From the NCBI RefSeq assembly GCF_036669915.1, contig NC_089320.1, positions 8,583,733 through 8,647,732 on the forward strand: DNA of 64,000 nt, written 5' to 3'. Both the position numbers and the translations under genes were made by a program. The stretch is from Pocillopora verrucosa (taxonomy: Eukaryota > Cnidaria > Anthozoa > Scleractinia > Pocilloporidae). Shown here one piece after another: positions 23,346-34,701 of the stretch (its first letter is position 1; every line of letters starts with the position of its first letter). The notes beneath the pieces are model-generated. The model worked only from the letters and a program-made list of their open reading frames with translations. It did not search any database and had not been told where the DNA came from.

Positions 23346-26300
23346 CAGTATTATTAACTGTAATTGTCATCAATGTATTTTTTCTATTGTTTTATTTATT
23401 GGTTAATTAAAAAACTTCTTTCTTTAAATTCTTTCTCTAAATGTTCCTTGAGTGCTTTATTATGCAACATGCAATAAATAACTCACCCAATAATCTAAAC
23501 CTCAGGCTGGAGGCTTGCATTTTCCAACATTCAATGCTATGACATGTGTTGCTTTTTATAGTATGAGGATATTAATAGATGAACATACAAGTGAAGCCGA
23601 AGACATGTTGCAGCAGTTAGATGCTAAATCATTCCCAGAAGTCATCCTTCAACTTATCACACTCACAAGGTAATAATTATTATTTATTTATCTGGGGTGG
23701 TTATCTTGGCCTTTAGAAGTGAGTTAGATGGAAGGGGATAAAGTTTTCACTTGGAATACTCTAAGCTTATCTAATATCCAAGGGAAGTATGCCATCTAGG
23801 TTACCAGGTTACAGTGTGAATACTTCTTTTTCCATGCTAGTAGGCTGCTTGCTATATATTGGTCATAAATATTGTTGCAGTGCAGTGCAGTTGTAAATTA
23901 CATGGTGTATCTGCATGTGTGGTGTGACCAACTTGTATCTTTGTTCTGTCAGTAGGAATACAGTCAAGCTTTTCTTGTTTCAGAGTTTTGGACTAATAGT
24001 GAATTCATTCAATCCTGATTTCTATATGTGATAATTTAATTTTCCCTTCAACTGTCCTCCAGTAGAAATCTGAGCTCATAATGTGAGAGATGACATTAAA
24101 TAACATGGCTATCAGTCTTACAGTTCTGTCTATCATAAACATTTATGCATGGTTCCAGGATATACCTCTATCACAAGGCAAGAATGCAATCATTAGAGTA
24201 GTTATGTAGTCATATTTGAGGGAGCCATGCTCTCACTTTACATACCTTTGTTTCTTTTTTGGGGATTTGTGCATTGTAACAGGAAACTAGAGGAAAAAAA
24301 GTTGAAATGCAAGCAAGCCATAGATACAACAGATAAAGTTAGAAAAGAAATGTTATGATAAAAAATGAGGTAATATATTAAACGATTTTTGAAATTGAGG
24401 CAATAGAAATTGTAGCCAGCAATGATAAAGAAACTTGAACTTTAATGAACATTTTCCTGCATATAGGACTGGAAAAATGTTCCCCCTCAAAATGAGATTT
24501 AGTTGTTTTTTCATTTACAGATTCCTGTTTGTCTCAGCTCTTGATATCTTGAATTCATTTTTTGCAAGTATTGATATATTTTTATTTCACTGCTGAATAA
24601 TACTGAAGAGTTTGAAACGTTTCATGCAAAAGTCAAGTGGTACAGAGGCTTCTAAGTGGAACTGTCTATTGGATCTGTAAGATACCAAACAGTTTGATTG
24701 CTGTATTTCTTTCACACAATGTTCTTTACATGGGAAACTTTAAAGCCGCAATTACGAGGTGGTTCATAATGCATGCTCATTATTCTTCCTTAGAAATCTT
24801 GTTATTGTTGATTAAATTAGTATTGTAAATCATTACTTTGTTACTCCCCTTAATCTATCCCTATTAACAGAAGATACAGTGAGTAATTACAGATATGATT
24901 TTTTTTTTATATAATATCAAAGGCAGCTTACAAGGAAATTGAGTTGACAAAATTAAAGATCATCTTAAGATGGCAGAGGAAGATATCCAAAGACTTGAAA
25001 AAGAAAATGCCGTAAGTTTTATAGACTTAGTCAGCAGAACTTAAAGATACAAGAAATTAATGAATGTTGCAATTCCGTTACTGTTTGTGAGTAATTTGTT
25101 TCATAGTCATATTGGTTTTTGAAAAAATGATGTTGGTCTGTTTAAAGTAGATATTCTGCATTGATATTCCAGCATTTTCTTGAAAAGTAACTGCATTCTA
25201 AATTATATCATTCACATTAGATTTTAAATTAGTTGTTAAGAGTGAATAGTAAAAGGTAGAGATTTTCCTGCCTTGGTTCATGAGAACTGTGCTTACCAGC
25301 CACCCCCTGGCCGGGAACTTAGAATTAATGACCTTTCTTGGGATGGATATGTTTTGTTTTTTCCACACTTAAATCTTTAATTGGTCCGTAAAAATTTAAT
25401 ATGTTCGAGTTACAAGAAGAAGGTGACAGCACTGGAGAGAGCATTTGCATCCCCTAGTCCACGGAGTAGTGCCATTGGTCGCCTTATTAGGGAGAGGGAT
25501 GTCCACAAGATGTCAAGACTCTTACAAAACAGTTTTTAATGATTTACTGGATACCTTGTATAAAAAAATGTTTATTTATTATAGAGAACTTCATTTAACA
25601 GATAAGTTATTCACATCATAGCAAAACAGCAAAGCTGACAAGCCAATGCCCCCCCTGCACCTAGATATTTATTGAAACCACCATTATATAGTTAGCAGCA
25701 CAGTGGGCAAGAAAAAGGAAATCTGATTGGCTACCTAAGCAGGCCCATCTTGCCTGCTTAGTACTGCTTGCTTTGAAAGCCAACATGGAGCCAACCTGCA
25801 CAGTTCAAAGAAAGAAATAACTGTCAATGTAAGAATTAGCCAAACATAGAAAGGTATTCCAACTACAAAATTTGTGATGTTTTGGCTAATTCTCACAATG
25901 ACAGTAATTTTTTAATGAAGTAATTCTTGTAAGCTCTGAATTTGTCTGTGTTAATATTTTTAATTTTTGATGATAAGAAATAGAACAGTGCTGGAGTTTT
26001 TTTTTTTAGTAAGTAGGAAGGGGTCCAACTGAAACCAGGTTTAGTTTGTTAGGTTTGTGATAAAAGTTGATTTGTTTAGTTTAATTTTGACATGTAATAT
26101 CAGTGTTATGTTCAATGTAGTCCAGCACCAATAGATATTAAAGGCCAAGGCTAAGCTGTCCTGAAGACGATTTTGGAAAATATTGTTATAGCAGAAACAC
26201 CATCTCCAAAGTCAAAAGTTTCTTATGGCAACAGTGAACTGAGGAACATTGCAGAAGAGTAAGGAATCTAGATTTCAGATCATTATAGCGGGTATAGTTT

Positions 26301-26807
26301 TTTGCTTGTAATGCATTTGCTACCCATTGGTACCTTTACACAAACATCATTGTACTCCTAATATACATGTAGCAGTTATTCTCTTCAAATTTGTTTAAAT
26401 CAGAAGACTTTGAGGAACAACCAAGCAACATGAATTTGGTTAGACCTCAAAACCCGACTATGGGAGCATAGAACTTTAAAATTTTGCAGGGGAACCTGGT
26501 CCTCTCCAGAAATAAGAGACTCCTCAGGCCTTAAAAACCACCAGACTGCTATGCTAAAGAACTTTAAATTGAAACCAGAGGGGGACTTTTGTGCACACTC
26601 AGATCCAGTGTGGGGATGCATGTGGGGTTGGTCTCATGCCAATGACATGTGGATTTGGTTAATATTCTGTACAGAATGGGATTGTCCCTGGTGAAGACAA
26701 CAAGCCTAACCTCTCCTCCCAGTCGCACAGTATTGAAGCCTACTCAACAACAGCCTAAAAAAGCTTCAGAACCAGCTGGGGGGTCTGTGTTCAGACGCGG
26801 TTTATAA

Positions 26808-28134
26808 TGGACTGGGTGACATACACAGTTCCTTGCTCCATCAAGACCAATCAAAACAGTATCACGTAAAGTGGCAAGACCCCATGGCATTTCAAAGTTT
26901 ATCAAACCTGCAAGCTTATGAGAGTGGCTGACCCTCCTCTTCCTGTCATGGACTTGAATTCAAATTCTTAAATTAAAGAGAACTACTTAGCAACAATTAT
27001 TTATTACAGATACTATACAAAATTGTTTGCTTTACTTAATTTATGCAGATTTTGTTATACTAAGGATGACTTTAGGAGAACACTCAAAAATGTACCACGA
27101 ACATTTTTCCTTTAGTTTGTTTACTTAATAAGTTAGATCACAGCAGTCATAATTATCACGGCATTGATATTACCCTACATTGGAAATCAGACAAACTTGC
27201 TAGTCTGATGTGCAATGAGGATACCAAGGACTTTTCATTAATAAACTGTAGTTGATTTTTTTCCCAGGACATTTCATATTGTTCTGTTAGTCACTTACTT
27301 CAGCAGTGCTTATAGAGTTCTTGAAAATCTTCATTTGCAATGCTTATGAGGCTTTACATCTACCTTTGTCGGATAGATCAGACCTTTGACTTGTTTCAGT
27401 CCAGCTAGAGTCTTTCACTCGAACCGGTGTTGTTAGCAAATTATCAAGAGTGATCAAACATCCAAAACTGGCGACCTTGCATCATTGTCATTTACTGACA
27501 AAGATAATGGAAGGACCAACTCCTACGTGCCCGCTGGCGCACTGTCCTGCTACTCAGTCCATCAGTGTGGGCAGCCGCACGAGAAATTATTTGGCTTGGC
27601 ATAGAGCCAAATGTTTTCATGTTCATCCCTACCTAACTCGGGCAAAGAGCAGTTTTTCATAAAACCATTTCTCGCTTTCTATCGCGTCAGACTCTAGTAC
27701 GGGTGTAAAGGAACGAGCAGGTGAGGGCCATACAGGTCATAATTTGATAATTTGGCCGCGAACTGTTACTTAGATACTTGACAAAATAAAGTACAACAAA
27801 GGAAAATTGATGAAGTAAATTAATAAAGGTAGAAAAAGCACCTGGTGAAGACTATAAAGACGTTTATAATCGCTTTGATCAACCACATGATGCTTTTGAA
27901 GTTCATTTTTTTTATATTTTTTGTAATGAAAACAACATGTTTCGGATGAAACTCCCATGTGTCAGTTGTATAATGAGAAATAAATGAAATTATGCAATGA
28001 ATAGTATAACAAAGTGAGATGTCACAGAGTAATGAAAAAACAAGTGAAACTATTTAAGTCAAGAAGGGATGACTAATTAGTTTGAAAGGGATAAATTAAG
28101 ATGGTTTTGACCTGGGAATTTGTAAAGGGACCAG
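26808..28134. other. Intergenic stretch, no gene recognised
   Basis: This is the 3' flank of the TRAIP-like gene followed by AT-rich sequence. Short ORFs at 27450-27662 (+) and 27770-27958 (-) match nothing I know. The part near 27940-28134 may be the 3' UTR of the Penelope-like element that follows. Confidence 0.5.
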
Positions 28135-29090
28135 CTGCTTCAAAGGATGTGCATGGCTTCCTGTGTGTTTGGTGTAGTTTTTGTTTGTGTTATTTTCAAT
28201 TGGAAGCTTGTGGACGCAGAGGTCCAAAGAAATTTTAAACAAGCTTCTGAACAAGGAGCGACAATTTTCAGAAACCTCTCAGGGTGCGTAAAGATGTGGG
28301 AATGTTGTGTGAAGGAGAGAGAGGGCGGGTTCGCGGATTGGCGACGTGTCTGTTGGTTTCACCAACATAGCGGACCACAGCCTACATGAAAACTTATAAA
28401 TAACTCGCGATCGTAAACCCGCAGGGATAGGATCCTTGACAACCCAACTCTTAATTTTAAACGGGGTGAACACCAACTTAATGTCAAGGTTACTGGAAAA
28501 TGTATTAACTGATTTCTTAATTCTGCGTTGCGTTGTGATGGAAAAAGGACCGATGTACGGTAATTTAAAATAAAAACAATTTTCCTTACGAGCAGCACTC
28601 TGAGAAGAATCGGAGGTGAAGTTATTGTTAAGAAATTTTCTCACAACATTCTCGATGATGTTAGAAGGGAACAGGTTCCTCTTTAACGTTTTAACAAGGT
28701 TATTTATGTCGAGGTGAAAGCCAGCCCAAGTATTATTAATTTTAAACGTTCGGTATATCAGAATGCGTATTAATCCTGATTTGTAACTGAAAGGTACAAA
28801 ACTGTAAAAATTAGTGAGAAGACCAGTGCAAGTCTTCTTATGAAACACAGGGCATTATCTCTTATACAAGGTGATAATGCCCTGATTGCTATAATTGTTA
28901 TCTAAAAGAACATATAAGAAGGGGAACTTGTGGTTTTCTTCCCTCTCCATAGTAAACTTAATGTTAGGGTGCTGGATGTTGATATAACTATAAAAAGATA
29001 AAGTATTCTGTTCGGTATTAAACAAAGCATACATATGAAAGAAGATGTAAGAAAATATAACCAGGAGTAACGACACAACCGCGCGGTTAA
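28135..29090 (-). mobile_element. Penelope-like retroelement remnant (end of reverse transcriptase plus GIY-YIG)
   Basis: Read on the minus strand, 29076-28860 gives HPNIKFTMEREENHKFPFLY, a Penelope-like reverse transcriptase signature. The 28848-28290 segment gives the connector (TFKINNTWAGFHLDINNLVK, IGPFSITTQRRIKK), then a GIY-YIG start CYVGETNRHV in a shifted frame. Further on, ASTSFQLKI and EAMHI follow, split by a short insertion. Frames change at least twice and the 5' part of the element is missing, so it is dead. Penelope-like elements use this RT with a GIY-YIG nuclease for target-primed insertion (family knowledge). Confidence 0.75.
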
Positions 29091-29966
29091 ATTAATTAAA
29101 AGGGAACGCGTTCTCTTAGCGGAATTTGGAAAACCTTATCTCGAAAACGCAGTGTGAGAATTTTTTGATTCGAGAACGCACTTCAAAAATGCAACTGGTA
29201 ACACTACCCAAGAGGTGACTAGGAACACTATCAAGGACGATCTCAAGATACTTTCATTATTTGCGTTTCCGAATTCCCTTCTCATGTGTCTTACCAATAT
29301 GCCCCTCCAATATGCCCCTCCAATATGCCCCTCCAAAATGACTTGCAAAAAAGTTTATTCAAGTATGCGCATCTTTGATGCCAGACATCGAGTTTTAATA
29401 ACATCAGTTTTCAAGGACGATTAAAACTAATTTTTCTTGTTATGATCAGACAGATTCACTAGATCGGAACCTTTTGGTCAGGTCTAGGGTGAGGGGTACC
29501 ACAAAATGGATCTACTCTTAATTCTACTGTTCTATTCCCAGCCCCCTGCTCTGAGCTGAGAATTTTTTTTTACCGTCAATTCCACTCAAAGACTCCGTCA
29601 AAAACAACAAAGTTGGTTTGTTTTTATTGTTACCAGGCTTATCTGGTAAATTTCTGCACGTGCCATTTCAGAGTTAGCATGCGTTGTAAAACTTCCATAA
29701 ATTAAGTAACTTGAATTCACAAAATGGACCATAATCAATAATCTCGGAGATGAAACATGATGGTCTAACTAGAGAGCTGAACATGAACCTATGACAGAGG
29801 TTTATCAAGATGTACTTATCAAACTCGTTCCTGTATAAAAAAATTGCGGAAAAAATTAATACATGTCAATACCCTTTTATAAAATGATAAAAATATTGTG
29901 CTTCTAGTTTAAATGGAAGCATTATTGTAAGTTGAGATGAAGGGATTTTCGAGAGTAAATTTTATT
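29091..29966. other. Intergenic, with a small CCAATATGCCCCT tandem repeat
   Basis: A 13-bp unit, CCAATATGCCCCT, is repeated about 3.5 times at 29294-29336. No gene was recognised in the rest. The 3' UTR of the ESG-repeat gene lies at the right end. Confidence 0.5.
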
Positions 29967-30960
29967 TTATTCGTAGGCAAACTCCTCAGATTCACCAGAT
30001 TCTAAGGATTCTCCAGATTCAGCTGATTCCCCGGACTCGCCAGATTCCCCGGACTCGCCTGACTCCCCGGACTCACCAGATTCCCCGGACTCACCAGATT
30101 CCCCGGATTCTGAGGTCTCCCCGGATTCCCCGGACTCCTCGGATTCAGTAGATTCCCCAGATTCGCCCGATTCTCCGAATTCAGCGGATTCCCCGGACTC
30201 GCCGGATTCAGCAGATTCCCCGGACTCGCCAGATTCCCCGGATTCAGCAGATTCTCCTGATTCGGCTTGTGTCTCTGTCTCCTCAGAATTAAACAAGCTT
30301 CTTCGCCTTTTTTCGTGGCCTTTATCAGACTTCCCAGAAGCTCCTGATTCTGCAAGATTTCCTGATTCATCAAATTCACCAGAATTAATCGAGTCTGTAC
30401 CTGGATTGATAGATAACGAAATAATTCACTTTTAAGTATTGTAAATGCTTCATAACAAGACAAATTCATATAAAAATGCATTTTGCTGATCAGTGTAAAC
30501 AAACTCCTCTCAAGGAAGGGACGGGAGACAGTTTTTTAAATACACTGTCGACGAAATAACAAATACATAGCGTTGCGCAACTCGGAAATGTCATTATCTT
30601 GTCACTTTAAATAGCAAACGATGACAAGACATTTGATCCTTGCATGATAACTTAGAGAAATTAACTGCAGACATTTCAATTCAGCAAAGATGGAACCCGG
30701 AAGTGGACTTGCCTCCACCGGCGCGCTTATCAGTTATTGGTCTCTGATGGATCAGGGACTTTTCAAGCAATAGGTACAAGAACAAATTGTAGAAGGATAT
30801 CATTTCTGATGCCCAATATAATTCTCTTGTTACAATAACGTGTTGTTTTTCAATAATTTTAGTTCGTCTGAACTATTTACTTACCATGTGGTCTTGACGA
30901 ACAGCATTCTAGAGATAAGATCAATACACAACAAACAAGTAAAACATTTGAGATCTTCAT
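29967..30960 (-). CDS. Secreted Glu-Ser-Gly repeat protein with furin-type site (uncharacterised)
   Basis: Two exons on the minus strand: 30885-30960 and 29967-30400, joined in phase 1 across a GT-AG intron, giving 169 residues. Exon 1 encodes a clear signal peptide: MKISNVLLVCCVLILSLECC followed by SSRPH. Residues 27-55 are a Ser/Gly/Asp/Glu propeptide-like stretch. EKRRRS at 55-60 fits a proprotein-convertase site. From about residue 71 to 160 the chain is almost only ESG triplets with Ala, Thr and Leu variants, ending in EEFAYE. It has no cysteines after the signal region, no membrane anchor and no known domain. Each Ser fits S-x-E (the secretory-pathway FAM20C-type kinase site) and S-G with acidic flanks (glycosaminoglycan attachment). 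Function unknown; a matrix, mucus or mineral-associated role is inference. Repeat DNA is GC-richer than the surroundings. Confidence 0.72.
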
Positions 30961-31004
30961 TATGTTTCTTCTGATTCTGTGGATTGGAGAAAAAGGAATT
31001 GACC

Positions 31005-31014
31005 GTTATATAAA
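31005..31014 (-). promoter_or_regulatory. TATA box of ESG-repeat gene
   Basis: On the minus strand TTTATATAAC lies about 45-55 bases upstream of the start codon at 30960. This would give a start site near 30983 and a short 5' UTR. It supports 30960-30958 as the real initiator. Confidence 0.5.
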
Positions 31015-31019
31015 TTTTG

Positions 31020-34000
31020 TCTTGGAGAAACCAAATTTAAAAACAAGTTACGTCAAATCTATTTCGACTTTGCAGAAATTTACAAAACCGTTAGAACGAT
31101 ATTGAGCGGAAAATATACTTTCACAAGTTTAATTCACCACAGAAAATCAACACGATCAAGGAATTACGTTAATTTATGAAGAAGATCTTTACTTTAGGTT
31201 GTTGAGGGGAAATTTTTGCACATAATTTAACAACGCAGGTCGGTAATAAAACTGAATTTTATTTCTAATTTCAAGTCTAACTTTTGACTCACTTTATTCT
31301 GATACTCTAACGATCAATTTGAAATGGTTTAATGAGTGTAAGAGATAAAAATCTATGCCAATCAAGCTTTAAGAAATATTGATAATTGACCGTTCGCTTC
31401 AACAAAAATCCTCCACTTTAACTGTGATCTCCAAGTTAACTCTCCAAGTTAAAGTTAAGGAAAAAAGTGATATCAAACTTATTCATTCGATATTCGTGCC
31501 AAGAGTTGTCCCAGTTCGTGCGTTATCGATTTTTCACGTAAACATGTTCACGTATACTTTCGTTAGGTGGCGAATTTTTTTAAATAAAATTGGTCTTCTC
31601 TAACTATCCACGTGATTTACAATCCGAGAAGCAACCGCTCTCGACAATATTCCTCAAACAAAGAAAAATTAAAGAGACCACGTTCTCTTTCTCTTAGATC
31701 TTAAACTATAGGTCAATGAAAATCAACTGGTGAAAGAAAGGTTTCACCGCAACTTTAACTTTAGCAGAGGATTTCATGGGCTACTCTGGTAAAACGCAGA
31801 ATTTCCCAGTAAGCCTCCCTAGACAAGATGGCTCTTCGTCATCGGATAGAGAAACTAACTTATCCCGGACCTAACAGAATTTACTTATTGTACCCTAAAG
31901 ATCTAAATAAACCATAAGAGAGCAAAACTAACAATTCGTTGGTTATGAGCAAAGACCGAAGGTTATCAGTGCGTGGCTAATAAAAGTAGTTATACACGAT
32001 GTGAATACACCCGTAGGGAGAGAACATGCATATAGCATGGTTTCCACGCACAACCTGTCGGTTGATCTCATTTTTAAAGCTGTGTTGGAAGTCAGAAAAT
32101 AAGATCAAAGGAAAATCGTGCAAAAAAAGTTTTGATAGCACTTTAGCCGCAGATACCAAGGTAAAATAGTTTTGTTATATAATCCATGTGTAAAAAGTCG
32201 CCCAAGTAAATTATTCTTGTCGTTTGCGTGGGCTGATCTTTTAATGACAAGTCTGTAATGGATTGTCTTGTATTGAGCAAAGTGTAAATAAACACGATGA
32301 AGTGGTACAACCAAAGATTGAATACATCGAATCCATGTTACAAATCATGAAACATCGACATTCGTTAGAATAACTTTCTTTTATCTCGGGAAATTGTGAG
32401 TTGTAGAGGTTTCTAACATATGACAAAGATTTCTTGTTATAAGTCACTGGTTCTGCTTTTATAATGAAACAGTTAAGAACTTACCTCCTCTGTTACCTTC
32501 TCGGTAAATGAAAGCTATGGTATGATATTGTAAACAATGTCCTGCTGTTTAAAAGAGGTAAACAAATAATGAAAGACAAAGATTCCTTTCAATATATCAA
32601 CATTTCGACCAATCAGAAACAACCTCGTGTCTAAGTTACACGAGCTCACCCTACGTGGCTTAAAGGAAACTAGAATCTGAAATTGGGAATTACTTACACC
32701 TAAATGCAAAGGAGTAGTTAAATAAGAGCAACAAATATTAAAAGAACGTCAGATTGTTCATAAAATACAAACTGCTTTCTTTAAATCCGATATTGCGAAC
32801 GAAGTTTGTTGAAAACGATTAATTAATTACCTGGGTTGAAAGTACCAGAAAAAAGGCCAACAGGTGACAAAACCTTTCCCGAAACAAGTTGTGTATGACT
32901 CTGGAATAACACTTTTGAAATCGGACAGAATCATCCAAAGCATCAGCCAAAACTGTCTGACATATCTTACAGCCGGCCCAAACTCGACGAAAGTGCCTGA
33001 CATCAGAGGGAACCATTTGAAAACAGATGAAACCGTCAAAAATCCGACTGAGCGGACGAAAGCATCTAACTTGATCGGAAAGAGCCACCTGAGCACACTG
33101 AACCATCCCAAATTGAAGAGAACTGTCTGAAACTAAACGAAAGAGCTCTAACTCAGACAGTAAAGTCCAAAAATCCCACAAACCTTCCCAAAATTAGACG
33201 GACGGAAGCGTCCGAATGCAAACTGTAATTGAATTGGATAGAACCAGGAAAATTAAACTGAACTCTTAGGAAACTGACCGAACGGCCCAAAATCGGATGG
33301 AAACTTCCAAAATCAGAGAGAGCCGTTCAAAACACAACAGGATGACCACTGTTTACTGAGGAAGAAGTTGCATTACTCACACAGCACGTTTTCTACGAGT
33401 GACGCGTTTTACGTGTCGAACTAAATTCGTAACTTACATGCGAACACAATAGGGCACGAGACTAGATGTTCCTTCCCACAGGTTTTGTTTTTCCATCCCA
33501 ACCAGTAGTTTTATTGTAACTGTAACACCTCACAACACAGCTAATAATCTTTAGAAGTTTTGTACTACTTAGGAAATCTACTTGACAGGATATTGCAGAA
33601 TAAATCTACATAATTATGATGGTTGATGCAAAGAATGTCGCTAACACTTGCTAAGATCGACATTATCCAAATTAAGTTACCGGTGCCATCCTACGTGCTG
33701 GATTGGCATTTGCAGTGATAATTTAAATGATCCGATGTTCAAGTTCACCAAGGAATTCTTCACGTTACCCTTCTTAGGGCGAAATGTTTTAGGATCGTGT
33801 TGAAATAAGTGATCTGAAAATTGCTTATGTGAATAACCGAGAAATTGACATGAATAAAAAGAGCCTTTCAAAGAAAAGAGTAATACCCTTTCTTTAAAAC
33901 CTAAAAATCTTCGTTCTTCACTCAACCAGGTCGACCAATGCGGGGTAGCTAGCATTCCATCTGAAACTGTTTATCAATATTTATGTGAAGAATAAAAAAA

Positions 34001-34701
34001 GATTTGAATCGTAAATTATCTTTGTAACGTGTTTCTCGTCTCAAAGAGCTCTATGAACCATGCCATGTATGAAATATCACATTGTTTTTTCATCTATAGA
34101 ATGTATATGGATTCCCACTATGAATAGTGTACTGACAATTTGATACGAAGGGCGGAAAAAGTACTTGGAGGTGAGCTGGCCTTTCATACAAAGAGCTCTT
34201 AACTGTAGCTTACTGTAGTACTTTCTTTTAGTTATAAGCTCTGATAAAAAAAAACCTGCCAAATTTCATTGTCATTGAGATGCTCTCACAACTGTGTGAC
34301 CTAGCTATTTCAAAAGTAGAGCTAGATTTGTATTGCCTGTAATAATTTTCCTATCGTCGATTAAAATTTGAGTCCAAAAGTGGCGAATCAAGGCGGCATC
34401 CTTTCTCACGACAACCTCCCCCACGTTGATGACTTGTCTAAGGAACGTTTTTATTATGATCACAACAAACAACTCATACTTTAATATTAGCAAACAATGC
34501 ACGACAGGCAAGTATCTACAAAGGCAATGGGGGTGGAGTGGGGAAGAGGGTAGCATATACAGTGTTTGGTGCTGATGCACACCATCTCATTTTTCACAAA
34601 TTATCTCTGAAGCACATCGTTTACGGATACGGGTTCTGCGATAATACTCTGAACATGTCAATGGAGGTGTGGGTGAGATGATGACAAGCAGCTGTAAAAC
34701 A
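31020..34701. other. Intergenic stretch with degenerate repeats
   Basis: No gene was recognised over 3.6 kb. ORFs at 31977-32159, 32819-33181 and 33677-33955 lack family features. At 34305-34450 the minus strand reads VINVGEVVVRKDAALIRHFW, faintly like the C-terminal end of an LTR-element integrase, but this is too weak to annotate. The 3' UTR of the ODAD1-like gene lies at the right end. Confidence 0.45.
32885..33335. repeat. Degenerate short tandem repeat rich in CCAAAATCGGACGGAA-like units
   Basis: The stretch repeats variants of (C)CAAAAT-CGGA-(C/T)GAAA at irregular 25-35 bp steps, for example CCCAAAATCGGATGGAAACT and TCAAAAATCCGACTGAGCGG. Units are too diverged for an exact copy count. 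Overlapping ORFs on both strands are a side effect of the repeat. Confidence 0.5.

Larger units (their letters stand above)
18838..26807 (+). pseudogene. TRAIP: TRAIP-like RING/coiled-coil E3 ubiquitin ligase, frame-disrupted
   Basis: Exons: 18838-18901, 19053-19077, 19208-19339, 20128-20167, 21351-21385, 21685-21727, 22321-22397, 22623-22717, 23562-23669, 24283-24369, 24923-25011, about 25417-25500, 26195-26258, 26675-26807. The first three spell a RING finger: CNIC, CGHVYHLIC and CPTCR. The rest is coiled coil (EELRKWYEKKLQMEK, LSYMKEKERELATAQSEATE, KMAEEDIQRLEKENA) aligning with the TRAIP helical region. The C-terminus ends GGSVFRRGL and I see no PIP box like that of human TRAIP. TRAIP ubiquitinates the CMG helicase at stalled forks and in mitosis (family knowledge). 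Exons 3, 10 and 11 are each one base short of the required phase, so the gene as written is broken. The intron after 20167 has a GC donor. The exon-12 donor is unresolved; reading through gives a stop at 25537-25539. Classed as pseudogene, though assembly error is possible. Confidence 0.62.

Noticed and set aside
32819-33181. 120-codon minus-strand ORF and an overlapping plus-strand 88-codon ORF
   Set aside because: Both run through the degenerate repeat field and look like repeat translations.
34305-34580. LTR-retroelement integrase end (VGEVVVRKDAA...)
   Set aside because: Resemblance is limited to a few residues, with no integrase core, LTRs or other gag-pol sequence nearby.
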